NCBI RefSeq assembly: GCF_003850345.1
Contig: NZ_CP027707.1
Location: 1,736,001-1,800,000 of the forward strand
Direction: 5' to 3'
Source of the DNA: Pseudomonas chlororaphis subsp. piscium
GTDB taxonomy: Bacteria > Pseudomonadota > Gammaproteobacteria > Pseudomonadales > Pseudomonadaceae
Length of the DNA: 64,000 bases
The notes under the pieces were generated by a model. The model made no database searches, had not been told where the DNA came from, and saw only the letters and a list, made by a program, of their open reading frames with translations. This document shows positions 35,385 to 45,489 of this stretch, one piece after another (within the stretch, counting starts at the first letter, position 1; every line of letters begins with the position of its first letter). The position numbers and the translations under genes were made by a program.

Positions 35385-35594
35385 TTATGCCGCGCCACGT
35401 AGTCTTGGGATATAGAAGCGTAAACCTAATATAACGACAAGAATGTATGTGGTCACGTATGCGATTTTTAACGCATGCCCATCTAGTGGGATTAATTCTG
35501 TTATGGCCCAAACAATTATCCCCATAATTGGGATTGAGCAGCCGAAAACCAAAAGGGATACAGATAAATAGTAACGAAAATTTTCTAGGCTCAT
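35385..35594 (-). CDS. Small two-TM membrane protein, possible immunity protein
   Basis: A 69-residue product starting MSLENFRYYLSVSLLVFG; an ATG three codons earlier (35603) is also possible. AGGA lies 11 nt before the chosen ATG. Two hydrophobic helices are present, roughly residues 10-34 and 45-62, and the C-terminus is basic (IPRLRGAA). It is convergent with the split effector ORF, 21 bp away, and has the same low GC. An inner-membrane immunity protein would fit a membrane-acting T6SS toxin, but this is inference. Confidence 0.6.
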   Translation of the reverse strand: MSLENFRYYLSVSLLVFGCSIPIMGIIVWAITELIPLDGHALKIAYVTTYILVVILGLRFYIPRLRGAA

Positions 35595-35603
35595 GAATAT
35601 CAT

Positions 35604-36267
35604 ATTCCTGATTGTGTGAAATTAGATTAGTATAATTGTTCGAAAAAATGCAACTCCCCTTTTTTAGCGACAAGAGCTTTTTAGTGGAATAGGGGGTAAC
35701 AACACCAGTCGTTACCTAACTCTCTTTCCTCGCTGCTCAATCTATGCATCAAAACCTCCCAGACTTCACCTGCACCCGCTGGCAAGGTGCTTATTTTTTG
35801 TGTCGTGCCTGACTCGCATTAGCTAGCCCCATAGGGTGCCAAAATCTGGGGGAAGAAAAAAACAGCATGAAAAAGCACTTATCCCCCCTCCCGCCGACGT
35901 GCTCTGCGTGATTTTTTTGTGCAATTCCAGAGGTAGTGGAATCAGAGGGCTAGCCCAGACTGGCCGTGGGGCCTTGTAGGTCATAGCCCATTTCACTTTG
36001 TGCAAGACTTTGCAAAGGAACTGCACAGGGTCTGGCTGGGCGTAGCGTTTTAAGCCGAAAGACCAGCGTACATATCGGTTCAGATTTCTTGTCTTTGACG
36101 TTGTAGGCTTTCATTTCTGTCAGTCGAATGCGCTCGGCCATTTTCCCGTTTTACCTGAAAAGCCACGTTGTATTGTGAAACACTGAGGTAATAGAAGAGC
36201 GCCTAAACCCTAATAATCAAGGGGTTTGTGGGCGTAGAGAGGTTTTAGGAATCGCTATGAGAACGCA
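35604..36267. other. AT-rich 660-bp stretch without a convincing gene
   Basis: Only short ORFs occur, such as a 63-codon one on the minus strand (35950-36141, MAERIRLTEMKAYNVKDKK). It has no ribosome site that stands out and no recognisable domain, and may be the remnant of a decayed gene. No tRNA or integrase was found. A semi-palindromic segment at 36202-36227 resembles the one at 33868-33893 at the other island edge. Confidence 0.4.
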
Positions 36268-36681
36268 ATGCTGAGGGTTTCCAACAACGTGCATCTGCCG
36301 GATGCCGAGATCGAGTTGACCGCCATTCGCGCGCAAGGCGCGGGTGGGCAGAACGTCAACAAGGTCTCCAGCGCGGTGCACCTGCGCTTCGACATTCCGG
36401 CCTCGTCCCTGCCGCCGTTCTACAAGGAGCGGCTGCTGGCGTTGCGCGACAGTCGCATTACCAGCGATGGGGTGATTATCATCAAGGCCCAGCAATACCG
36501 GACCCAGGAACAGAATCGCGCCGATGCCCTGGAGCGCCTGGTGGAGTTGATCCTCGGCGCCATCAAGGTGGAGAAGAAGCGCCGGCCGACCAAGCCGACC
36601 CTGGGCTCGAAGACCCGGCGCCTGGAGTCCAAGAGCAAGCGCGGCAACATCAAGGCCGGCCGCGGCAAGGTCGACTACTAG
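36268..36681 (+). CDS. arfB: Alternative ribosome-rescue factor ArfB (YaeJ)
   Basis: A 137-residue peptidyl-tRNA hydrolase of the RF1 type. The catalytic loop [21 protein letters not shown] contains GGQ, and the C-terminal Lys/Arg-rich tail ([20 protein letters not shown]) enters the mRNA channel of stalled ribosomes. Length matches E. coli ArfB (140 aa). Normal GC returns at this gene, marking the end of the island. Confidence 0.95.
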   Translation: MLRVSNNVHLPDAEIELTAIRAQGAGGQNVNKVSSAVHLRFDIPASSLPPFYKERLLALRDSRITSDGVIIIKAQQYRTQEQNRADALERLVELILGAIKVEKKRRPTKPTLGSKTRRLESKSKRGNIKAGRGKVDY

Positions 36682-36703
36682 GCTCTGTACGACAAGTACG
36701 GAC

Positions 36704-37903
36704 CTAGCGCTCGCTACGTTCCTCGCGATACTTCGGTGCCTGGCGGTACAGGTAGAGGCTCAGCAGCAAACCGCTGCAGGCGGCGAGGGCGGCGAACAGG
36801 AAGATCGAGGCAAAACCGAAACCGGCGGCGATCGCCCCGGCCAGCGGTCCGGTGATCCCCAGCGACAGGTCGATGAACAGCGAATAGGCACCCACCGCCG
36901 CGCCACGGCTGGAGGCGGGGACCAGGTTGACCGCTTCCACCCCCAGCGCCGGGAATACCAGGGAGAAGCCGAAGCCGCTCAACGCCGCGCCGGCCAGGGC
37001 CCAGTGGGCATCCGGCGCCAGCCACAACAGCAGCAGGCCGAGGGTTTCCACCGACAGACAGGCGATCGCCACGCGAAAGCCGCCAAGGCGGTTGATCAGG
37101 TTGCCGAACAGCAGGCGCGCGCCGATAAAGCTGGCGCCGAACAGGCTCAGGCACAGCACCGCGTTGGACCAGTTCTGGGTGGCGTAATACAGGGTGATGA
37201 AGGTGGCGATGGTGCCAAAACCGATCGAGCCCAGGGCCAGTCCACAGCCGTGGGGAAACACCCGGCCCAGGACATGGATGAATGGCAGGCGCTCACCGGC
37301 GACGATCGGTGCCGCCAGTTTCGGCCAGGCCAGCGCCAGGCCGAGGAGCGCCAGGAGGATGATGCTCACGCCCATGCTCCACAACCCCAGGCGATCCACC
37401 AGCAACACCCCCAGCGGCGCGCCGACGGCCAGCGCGCCATAGCTGGCGATGCCGTTCCAGGAAATCACCTTGGCGGTGTTCTGCGCGCCGACGCGGCCGA
37501 TGCCCCAGCCGATGGAGCCCGAGCCAACCAGGCTCTCGGCGCTGCCCAGCACCAGGCGCCCGATCAGCAGGCTGGCCAGGCTCAGCACCGGCAAGCTGCT
37601 CAGCCACGCCGACAGCAGCATGAACACGCCGCTCAGGCCGCAGCCGGCCAGGCCGTACATCACCGCGCGCTTGCTGCCCAGGTTGTCGATGATCTTCCCG
37701 GCATAGGGACGGCTGAGCAGGGTGGCCAGGTATTGCACGCTGATCACCAGTCCGGCGATCACCGCGCCGAAGCCCAGTTCGCTGTGCACGTAGCCCGGCA
37801 GCACGGCCAGGGGGATGCCGATGTTCAGGTAGCCGATAAAGGTGAAAAGGACGATGGAGACGACTTGCAGCGTGACCGCCAAGGGGCGCTGGGTATCTGG
37901 CAT
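36704..37903 (-). CDS. MFS transporter (YhhS/YfcJ-like)
   Basis: A 399-residue protein with 12 hydrophobic helices. The loop motif [21 protein letters not shown] matches the MFS motif A between TM2 and TM3, and [20 protein letters not shown] is typical of the YhhS/YfcJ (UPF0226) branch. Substrate is unknown. The gene is convergent with arfB, 22 bp apart. Confidence 0.92.
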   Translation of the reverse strand: MPDTQRPLAVTLQVVSIVLFTFIGYLNIGIPLAVLPGYVHSELGFGAVIAGLVISVQYLATLLSRPYAGKIIDNLGSKRAVMYGLAGCGLSGVFMLLSAWLSSLPVLSLASLLIGRLVLGSAESLVGSGSIGWGIGRVGAQNTAKVISWNGIASYGALAVGAPLGVLLVDRLGLWSMGVSIILLALLGLALAWPKLAAPIVAGERLPFIHVLGRVFPHGCGLALGSIGFGTIATFITLYYATQNWSNAVLCLSLFGASFIGARLLFGNLINRLGGFRVAIACLSVETLGLLLLWLAPDAHWALAGAALSGFGFSLVFPALGVEAVNLVPASSRGAAVGAYSLFIDLSLGITGPLAGAIAAGFGFASIFLFAALAACSGLLLSLYLYRQAPKYREERSER

Positions 37904-38017
37904 GGGAAAGGTCCACGGGCGCGGCAGAAATAGATAGGCTGCTTATGATACCGAGGGTTGAAACGATTCAGGTGGAGAAATCGATGGGCTGGCGCAAGTT
38001 TTTTGCGCGTCGCAGGT

Positions 38018-38200
38018 TCAGGCCTGGGCGGGTGCCAGCAATTGGGTGGTGACCAGGGCGGCCAGGGCGTTTTCCTGGGTACCGAAGCGCGCCAGCAGGG
38101 CGGCCTGTTTTTCCGGCGTCAGGCGGTTCCAGATCTCGATCATCTTTTCGGCGGTGCCGATCAGCACGCTGGCTTGGGTTTCGCTGAAGGCGTCGGTCAT
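38018..38200 (-). CDS. Small 60-residue hypothetical protein
   Basis: The product begins MTDAFSETQASVLIGTAEKM and continues with amphipathic helices (IEIWNRLTPEKQAALLARFG) to AQA. It has a protein-like composition and no TM segment. No strong ribosome site precedes the ATG. Another ORF overlaps in a different frame but has the Arg/Pro-rich look of a shadow. Function is unknown. Confidence 0.5.
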   Translation of the reverse strand: MTDAFSETQASVLIGTAEKMIEIWNRLTPEKQAALLARFGTQENALAALVTTQLLAPAQA

Positions 38201-38281
38201 GGAGGCGGTTCTCGAAAGCGGGTTTCAGGCGGTGTGGAAAGCGCATCAAAGAGCGCTTTCCACACTGTCTGGGTGTTGCGG

Positions 38282-38413
38282 TCAGTCTTCGCTGTCGGCC
38301 TTGTGGCCGGCGGCGGCTTCTTTCGGCTCGGGCTGTTGGGCGCCAGCTTGTTGCGGGGTTGTCTGCTCAGTTTCGTGCAGGCTTGGGAAGGGGAGATTAG
38401 GAATCTCGTGCAT
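38282..38413 (-). CDS. Small 43-residue hypothetical protein
   Basis: An ORF with an AGGAG site 7 nt before its ATG. The product begins MHEIPNLPFPSLHETEQTTP, is rich in Gln, Pro, Ala and Glu, and ends HKADSED. It looks unstructured. It lies 81 bp upstream of the 60-codon ORF on the same strand. Coding evidence is the ribosome site and composition only. Confidence 0.45.
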   Translation of the reverse strand: MHEIPNLPFPSLHETEQTTPQQAGAQQPEPKEAAAGHKADSED

Positions 38414-38570
38414 GTTCGTTGCTCCTCGCAAGGTCTGTTTTTTAAATCGCTGGGTAGATCCGCGCTTTTAAAAAGCCTGGGCAGGATACAGCACTGGAAA
38501 TGACAAAAAGATTTTTATCTGGGGTTTTGGGATGAAAGGTGTTTCATGCAGCGGGGGATTTTTTAACGGC

Positions 38571-38649
38571 ATCGCGGGCAAGTCGGATCGCCGCCCGCTC
38601 GCGCCTACAGAGTCAGGTGACATCCGTAGGAGCAAGGCTTGCCCGCGAT
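38571..38649. repeat. REP palindrome after phhC
   Basis: ATCGCGGGCAAG (38571-38582) and CTTGCCCGCGAT (38638-38649) form the outer stem. It lies 8 bp beyond the phhC stop codon and may protect or end the phh transcript. Confidence 0.85.
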
Positions 38650-38657
38650 AGCTTTTT

Positions 38658-39854
38658 TCAGTTTTTGCAGACTTCGGCGATGGCTTCGGCCAGCAGGTCC
38701 AGGCGGGTGGCGTCGATACCGGCGACGTTGGCCCGGCCGGAGCTGACCATGTACACGCTGTGCTGGCTACGCAGTTTGCCGACCTGCTCCGGCGTCAGGC
38801 CGGTGTAGGAGAACATCCCGCGTTGTACGCCGATGTGGGCGAAGCGTTCGGCCAGGCCAAAGGGTTGCAGCGCTTCCACCAGGCCCGAACGCAGCTGGGC
38901 GATACGCAGGCGCATGGCTTCTACTTCGTCGGCCCAGAGGCTTTTCAGCTCCGGGTCGCCGAGGATGGTGGCGACCACCGCGGCGCCGTGATCCGGCGGG
39001 GTGGACCACAGGTTACGGGCGATGTGGGCCAGTTGGCTGCGTACGTCCAACAGCTTTTCGGCATCCCGGGTGCAGACGATCAGCGCGCCGGTGCGGTCGC
39101 GGTACAGGCCGAAGTTCTTCGAGCAGGAACTGGTGATCAGCAGCTCGGGCAGTTTGGCCGCGAACAGGCGCACCGCCCAGGCATCCTGCTCCAGGCCGTC
39201 GCCGAAGCCCTGGTAGGCGAAGTCGATCAGCGGCAGCAGATTGCGGCTGCGCACCACGTCCAGCACCCGATGCCAGTCATCGTGGCTCAGGTCGAAACCG
39301 GTGGGGTTGTGGCAGCAGGCGTGGAGCAGCACCACGTCGCCCTTGGGCACCTGGTTCAGGGTCGCGAGCATGGCCTCGACGTCGAGGCGGTTGTCGCTGC
39401 CGACGTAAGGGTAGTGGCTGACCTGGATGCCGGCGGCGGCAAAGATGGTTTCGTGGATCGGCCAGGTCGGGTTGCTCAACCACACGCCACGGCCCGGCAG
39501 GCAGTGGGCGATGAAGTCGGCGCTCAGGCGCAGCGCGCCGGTGCCGCCCGGGGTCTGGGTGGCGCCGGCGCGTCGCTCGGCGATCAGCTGCGAATCGGCG
39601 CCCAGCACCAGTTCATTGATCACCTTGCCAAAGGCCGCGTCGCCGTGGCCACCGATGTAGATCTTGGTGGTCTGCCGGTCGACCAGGCGCTGCTCGGCCA
39701 GCTTGACCGACTGCGGGATCGGCGTCAGGCCCTGGGAATCCTTGTAGACACCGACGCCGAGGTCGAACTTGCGTGGGTTGCTGTCCGACGCATAGGCCTC
39801 CATCAGGCCAAGAATCGGGTCGCCGGGTACTCGGCCTATGGCGTCGAAATGCAT
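38658..39854 (-). CDS. phhC: Aromatic amino-acid aminotransferase PhhC
   Basis: A 398-residue class I PLP aminotransferase starting [19 protein letters not shown]. It has HACCHNPTGFDLS and the PLP-lysine motif ITSSCSKNFGLYRDRTGAL (Schiff-base Lys in SKNFG). PhhC transaminates tyrosine and phenylalanine during catabolism. The ATG overlaps the phhB stop by one base (TAATG), so translation is coupled. Third gene of phhA-phhB-phhC. Confidence 0.95.
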   Translation of the reverse strand: MHFDAIGRVPGDPILGLMEAYASDSNPRKFDLGVGVYKDSQGLTPIPQSVKLAEQRLVDRQTTKIYIGGHGDAAFGKVINELVLGADSQLIAERRAGATQTPGGTGALRLSADFIAHCLPGRGVWLSNPTWPIHETIFAAAGIQVSHYPYVGSDNRLDVEAMLATLNQVPKGDVVLLHACCHNPTGFDLSHDDWHRVLDVVRSRNLLPLIDFAYQGFGDGLEQDAWAVRLFAAKLPELLITSSCSKNFGLYRDRTGALIVCTRDAEKLLDVRSQLAHIARNLWSTPPDHGAAVVATILGDPELKSLWADEVEAMRLRIAQLRSGLVEALQPFGLAERFAHIGVQRGMFSYTGLTPEQVGKLRSQHSVYMVSSGRANVAGIDATRLDLLAEAIAEVCKN

Positions 39855-40210
39855 TACTTGCGTCCTTCTGCGGTCTTGGCCACTTCGTCGGTGCGAGCGG
39901 CCATGATGAAGTCGTTGCGGTGCAGGCCCTTGATGGAGTGGCTCCACCAGGTCACGGTGACCTTGCCCCATTCGGTGAGCAGGCCAGGATGATGACCTTC
40001 TGCCTCGGAAATTTCACCCATTGCGTTGGTAAAGGCCAGGGCGAATTTGAAGTTTTTGAACAGGAAGACTTTTTCCAGTTGCATGACGCCATCGCGCACT
40101 TCGATGTTCCAGTCGGGGATCTGCTTGATCAGTACCGGCAGTTCTTCGTCGCTGACTTGTGGAGCATCGGCACGGCAGGCTTCGCAATGGGCTTGGTTGA
40201 GAGCGGTCAT
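39854..40210 (-). CDS. phhB: Pterin-4a-carbinolamine dehydratase PhhB
   Basis: A 118-residue protein with the family core [30 protein letters not shown], including the catalytic HHP. It regenerates the tetrahydropterin cofactor after each phenylalanine hydroxylase turnover. It sits between phhA (69 bp upstream) and phhC (1-bp overlap). Confidence 0.96.
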   Translation of the reverse strand: MTALNQAHCEACRADAPQVSDEELPVLIKQIPDWNIEVRDGVMQLEKVFLFKNFKFALAFTNAMGEISEAEGHHPGLLTEWGKVTVTWWSHSIKGLHRNDFIMAARTDEVAKTAEGRK

Positions 40211-40279
40211 GGTGGGTTCCTGAAATCGATTCTTGTTGGAAATTACGGGTTTTATGAGCGCCGCGCGAGGGCAGGGCGC

Positions 40280-41071
40280 TCAGGCCGCCTTGGGTTTGGG
40301 CGGAAACTTGGGTGCGTGCAGGCCCATCTGCATGCCCTGGTGCACCAGGGCCATGATGTCTTCATGGGCCAGGTCGAACAGGCGCTTGAGGTTGGGCAGC
40401 ACAAAGTAGATGGGTTGCAGGATATCGATGCGGTACGGGGTGCGCATCGCTTCCAGCGGGTCGAAGGCCTGGTGTTCGGGCACGTCCGACAGGCTGTAGA
40501 CGGTTTCCTTCGGCGAGGAGAGGATGCCGCCGCCGTAGATGCGCTGGCCTTGCGGGGTGTCCAGCAGGCCGAATTCGATGGTCATCCAGTACAGGCGCGC
40601 CAGGTACACCCGCTCTTCCTTGGTGGCCTGCAGGCCGAGCTTGCCGTAGGTGTGGGTGAATTCGGCGAACCAGGGGTTGGTCAGCAGCGGGCAGTGGCCA
40701 AAGATCTCGTGGAAGATATCCGGCTCTTGCAGGTAGTCCAGTTCTTCGCGGGTACGAATAAAGGTCGCGACCGGAAACTGTTTGCTGGCGAGCAATTCGA
40801 AGAAGGTCTGGAAGGGGATCAGCGCCGGTACCCGGGCTACCTGCCAGCCGGTGGTTGCGCCCAGCACCTTGTTGATTTCGCCCAGCTGCGGGATGCGGTC
40901 GTGGGGCAGGCCGAGTTTCTCGATGCCATCCAGGTATTCCTGGCACGCACGACCCTCGATCACTTTCAGCTGACGAGTGATCAGGGTGTTCCACACCGCG
41001 TGTTCTTCATCGGGGTAGTGGATAAAACCTTGGGCGTCGGGCTCGCGGGCCACGTACTGCGTCTGCTTCAT
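40280..41071 (-). CDS. phhA: Phenylalanine 4-monooxygenase PhhA
   Basis: A 263-residue aromatic amino-acid hydroxylase. The iron ligands are in FHEIFGHCPLL (two His) with the downstream Glu in WMTIEFGLL. It converts phenylalanine to tyrosine using tetrahydropterin and O2. It is the first gene of the phh operon and is divergent from the regulator phhR, with a shared 305-bp control region. Confidence 0.96.
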   Translation of the reverse strand: MKQTQYVAREPDAQGFIHYPDEEHAVWNTLITRQLKVIEGRACQEYLDGIEKLGLPHDRIPQLGEINKVLGATTGWQVARVPALIPFQTFFELLASKQFPVATFIRTREELDYLQEPDIFHEIFGHCPLLTNPWFAEFTHTYGKLGLQATKEERVYLARLYWMTIEFGLLDTPQGQRIYGGGILSSPKETVYSLSDVPEHQAFDPLEAMRTPYRIDILQPIYFVLPNLKRLFDLAHEDIMALVHQGMQMGLHAPKFPPKPKAA

Positions 41072-41185
41072 GCTGCTCTCCTGTCAGGGGCTGCGTTCTT
41101 GTTATCAGTTGACGCTAGAGATAACTCAAGGTTGCAGCCCATGCAGCAGGTTGACGTGAACGTAATGGGCGGATTTGGGGTGATT

Positions 41186-41205
41186 TCGTAAAGTTTTCGT
41201 TACGA
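41186..41205. promoter_or_regulatory. Candidate PhhR/TyrR-type operator
   Basis: TCGTAA-N8-TTACGA lies between phhA and phhR. It can be written CGTAAA-N6-GTTACG and resembles the TyrR/PhhR consensus TGTAAA-N6-TTTACA. It is 115 bp from the phhA start and 172 bp from the phhR start. Confidence 0.6.
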
Positions 41206-41376
41206 AAGCGCCGCAGCGCCGCTATTACTGAGAATAGTCGATTTGAAAAGACCGGTGACTGTCACATAATCTTGACGATTATCTGCGTCACACCGCAGAA
41301 AGTTCGTGCCAGGAGGTGCCAAAAGTGCCGCTTTCTGGCGTTCACGCCCTCCATTACCTGTTCCAGGCCTTCCTTT

Positions 41377-42945
<1,569 letters not shown>

Positions 42946-42955
42946 GCGCGCCAAG

Positions 42956-43031
42956 GATTGTGTCGGGGACGAGAGGCGGAGCCTTGCCGTAAGCGGCATA
43001 TCTGCGCCGGTTTTTCGTCTTTGACACAATC
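42956..43031 (+). repeat. 76-bp structured palindrome after phhR
   Basis: GATTGTGTC (42956-42964) pairs with GACACAATC (43023-43031). A GGG/TTT step (G-U pairs in RNA) and GACGA/TCGTC extend the stem to 17 pairs. Inside are GGCG/CGCC and a perfect TGCCG-taag-CGGCA hairpin. It lies 10 bp after the phhR stop and 66 bp before the flgF sigma-54 promoter. It could be a terminator-like element, a small mobile palindrome or an RNA. Confidence 0.6.
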
Positions 43032-43096
43032 GCCCGATTCCCTTCGACCGCCCTCAAGTTCCCGGATTTCCTGCCTTCGACCGCCCGAAAAACAAG

Positions 43097-43115
43097 TTGG
43101 TGCGCTTATTGCTTA
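43097..43115 (+). promoter_or_regulatory. Sigma-54 promoter of the flgF operon
   Basis: TTGGTGCG-CTTA-TTGCTTA has GG and GC exactly 10 bp apart and matches the RpoN consensus TGGCACG-N4-TTGCW well. It lies about 58 bp upstream of the flgF start. In P. aeruginosa flgFGHIJKL is an RpoN/FleR-dependent operon. Confidence 0.8.
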
Positions 43116-43169
43116 TGGCTCAGCAGTACAGCGGTGGGCGGCAAACGCCCGACAGGCAGAGGAAAGACT

Positions 43170-43910
43170 GTGGACAAGTACCTTTATGTGGCCATGACCG
43201 GTGCCAGCCAGAATGCGCTGGCGCAGAAGGCGCATGCCAACAACTTGGCGAACATCTCCACCAACGGTTTTCAGCGCGACCTGGAGCAGGCGCGTTCGAT
43301 GCCGGTGTTTGGCGACAGCTTTCCGGCGCGGGCCTTTGCCATGTCCGAGCGCCCGGCTACCGATTTCACTCCGGGCTCGCTGGTGGAAACCGGCCGCGAC
43401 CTCGACGTGGCGGTCAGCGGCAATGGCTGGATCGCCGTGCAGAGCCCCGATGGCGGTGAAAGCTACGTGCGCACCGGCAGCCTGAATATCGACGCCCTGG
43501 GCGTGCTGCGCGCCGGCAACGGCATGCCGGTGATCGGCAACGGCGGCCCGATCGCCGTGCCGCCGGAGCAGCAGGTGGAAGTCGGCCAGGACGGCACCAT
43601 CAGCATCCGCGCCATGGGCGAAGGCCCACGGGTGATGGCCGAGGTCGACCGCATCAAGCTGGTCAACCCGGACCTGAAGAACATGACCAAGGGTCTGGAC
43701 GGTTCGATCCATACCAAGGACGGCAAGCCGGCAGCGGCTGACGCCAATGTGCAACTGGTCTCGGGTTTCCTCGAGTCGAGCAACGTCAATGCGGTCGAGG
43801 AAATGACCTCGGTGCTGGCGCTCTCCAAGCAGTTCGAACTGCACATCAAGATGATGAATTCCGCCAAAGAAGACGACCAGGCCATGGCTCGGGTCTTGCA
43901 GATCAGCTAA
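43170..43910 (+). CDS. flgF: Flagellar basal-body rod protein FlgF
   Basis: A 246-residue protein from GTG 43170 (MDKYLYVAMTGASQNALAQ), with AGAGGA 6 nt upstream. The flg-bb-rod motif is HANNLANISTNGFQRDLEQ and the C-terminal motif is VEEMTSVLALSKQFELHIKM. FlgF is the most distal of the proximal-rod proteins. First gene of the seven-gene operon behind the sigma-54 site. Confidence 0.95.
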   Translation: MDKYLYVAMTGASQNALAQKAHANNLANISTNGFQRDLEQARSMPVFGDSFPARAFAMSERPATDFTPGSLVETGRDLDVAVSGNGWIAVQSPDGGESYVRTGSLNIDALGVLRAGNGMPVIGNGGPIAVPPEQQVEVGQDGTISIRAMGEGPRVMAEVDRIKLVNPDLKNMTKGLDGSIHTKDGKPAAADANVQLVSGFLESSNVNAVEEMTSVLALSKQFELHIKMMNSAKEDDQAMARVLQIS

Positions 43911-43955
43911 TTACCAGTACGTCGCGCCGTAAAACAGGCGCACGAGGAGAATCGA

Positions 43956-44741
43956 ATGCTTCCGGCTCTATGGGTTGCCAAAACAGGTCTGTCCGCCCAG
44001 GACACTAACCTGACCACCATTTCCAACAACCTGGCGAACGTTTCGACCACGGGTTTCAAACGTGATCGCGCCGAGTTCCAGGACCTGCTGTATCAGATCA
44101 AGCGCCAGCCTGGCGCCCAGTCGACCCAGGACAGCGAGCTGCCATCGGGCCTGCAACTGGGTACCGGTGTGCGCATCGTCGGCACCCAGAAGAACTTCAC
44201 CGCCGGCAGCCTGCAGACCACCGAGCAGCCGCTGGACATGGCCATCAACGGCCGCGGTTTCTTCCAGATCCTGCAACCGGACGGCACCACGTCCTACACC
44301 CGTGACGGCACCTTCCACCTGGACTCCAACGGCCAGATCGTCACCGCCAACGGTTTTACCCTGGAGCCGGCGATCGTCGTACCGAACGATGCCCAGACCT
44401 TCACCGTGGGTCAGGACGGCACTGTCTCGATCACCACCGCCGGCAACCCGGCCTCGCAAGTGATCGGCAACCTGCAGACCGCCGACTTCATCAACCCGGC
44501 CGGCCTGCAAGCGACGGGCAACAACCTGTTCCTGGAAACCGCCGCCAGCGGCGCGCCGCAAGTCGGCACCCCGGGCCTCAACGGTTTCGGCACCACCCTG
44601 CAGAACACCCTGGAAACCTCCAACGTCAGCACCGTTGAGGAGATGGTCAACATGATCACCACCCAGCGCGCCTACGAGATGAACTCCAAGGTGATCTCCA
44701 CCGCCGACCAGATGCTCTCGTTCGTCACGCAGAATCTGTAA
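43956..44741 (+). CDS. flgG: Flagellar distal rod protein FlgG
   Basis: A 261-residue protein starting MLPALWVAKTGLSAQDTNL, with ISNNLANVSTTGFKRDRAEF and the C-terminal TVEEMVNMITTQRAYEMNSK, both signatures of FlgG. It forms the drive-shaft distal rod that passes through the P and L rings. Length agrees with the 260-residue family norm. Confidence 0.97.
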   Translation: MLPALWVAKTGLSAQDTNLTTISNNLANVSTTGFKRDRAEFQDLLYQIKRQPGAQSTQDSELPSGLQLGTGVRIVGTQKNFTAGSLQTTEQPLDMAINGRGFFQILQPDGTTSYTRDGTFHLDSNGQIVTANGFTLEPAIVVPNDAQTFTVGQDGTVSITTAGNPASQVIGNLQTADFINPAGLQATGNNLFLETAASGAPQVGTPGLNGFGTTLQNTLETSNVSTVEEMVNMITTQRAYEMNSKVISTADQMLSFVTQNL

Positions 44742-44793
44742 TCAAGTCCTAGGGGCGGCCCAGCGGCCGCCTGCAGCACCATGAGGTAGGGTC

Positions 44794-45489
44794 ATGAATC
44801 GCTTTGTATCTGTTCTCGCACTGAGTGGGTTCGTCGTGCTCGGAGGCTGCGTGGCCCCGACGCCGAAGCCCAATGACCCGTATTACGCTCCGGTGTTGCC
44901 ACGTACTCCGTTGCCGGCCGCGGCCAACAATGGCTCGATCTACCAGGCCGGCTTCGAGCAGAACCTGTACAGCGACCGCAAGGCGTTCCGCGTGGGCGAT
45001 ATCATTACCATCACCCTCAACGAGCGGACCCAGGCGAGCAAGAACGCCAACTCCCAGGTCGACAAGAACAGCAAGACCGGCATCGGCCTGACCTCGTTCT
45101 TCGGTGGCGGCCTGAACACCAATAACCCGGTGGGTAGCGGCGACCTGAGCCTCGATGTCGGCTACAGCGGCGACCGGGCCACCAAGGGCGACAGCAAGTC
45201 CGGCCAGAGCAACAGCCTGACCGGTTCGATCACCGTGACGGTGGCCGATGTGCTGCCCAACGGCATCATCGCCGTGCGCGGCGAGAAGTGGCTGACCCTC
45301 AACACCGGCGACGAGCTGGTGCGGATTGCCGGCCTGGTGCGCGCCGACGATATCGCCACCGACAACACGGTGTCCTCGACCCGCGTCGCCGATGCGCGCA
45401 TCACCTATTCGGGTACCGGTGCCTTTGCCGATGCGAGCCAGCCGGGCTGGTTCGACCGTTTCTTCCTCAGCCCGCTGTTCCCTTTCTAG
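44794..45489 (+). CDS. flgH: Flagellar L-ring lipoprotein FlgH
   Basis: A 231-residue protein with a lipoprotein signal ([19 protein letters not shown], lipidated Cys19). It has the family segments [21 protein letters not shown] and [17 protein letters not shown] (here [20 protein letters not shown]). It forms the outer-membrane bushing around the rod. Confidence 0.97.
   Translation: MNRFVSVLALSGFVVLGGCVAPTPKPNDPYYAPVLPRTPLPAAANNGSIYQAGFEQNLYSDRKAFRVGDIITITLNERTQASKNANSQVDKNSKTGIGLTSFFGGGLNTNNPVGSGDLSLDVGYSGDRATKGDSKSGQSNSLTGSITVTVADVLPNGIIAVRGEKWLTLNTGDELVRIAGLVRADDIATDNTVSSTRVADARITYSGTGAFADASQPGWFDRFFLSPLFPF

Noticed and set aside
35950..36141. 63-codon minus-strand ORF in the island, considered as an integrase N-terminus
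   Set aside because: No catalytic region follows in any frame and I cannot match it to a family; kept only as possible remnant.
35700..36260. tRNA or attachment site near arfB
   Set aside because: No cloverleaf with a TTCRANY arm and acceptor stem could be found.
41320..41350. Sigma-54-like GG-N10-GC near the phhR start
   Set aside because: AGGTGCC-N4-GTGCC lacks the TGG and TTGC parts of the consensus, and PhhR-type genes normally use sigma-70.
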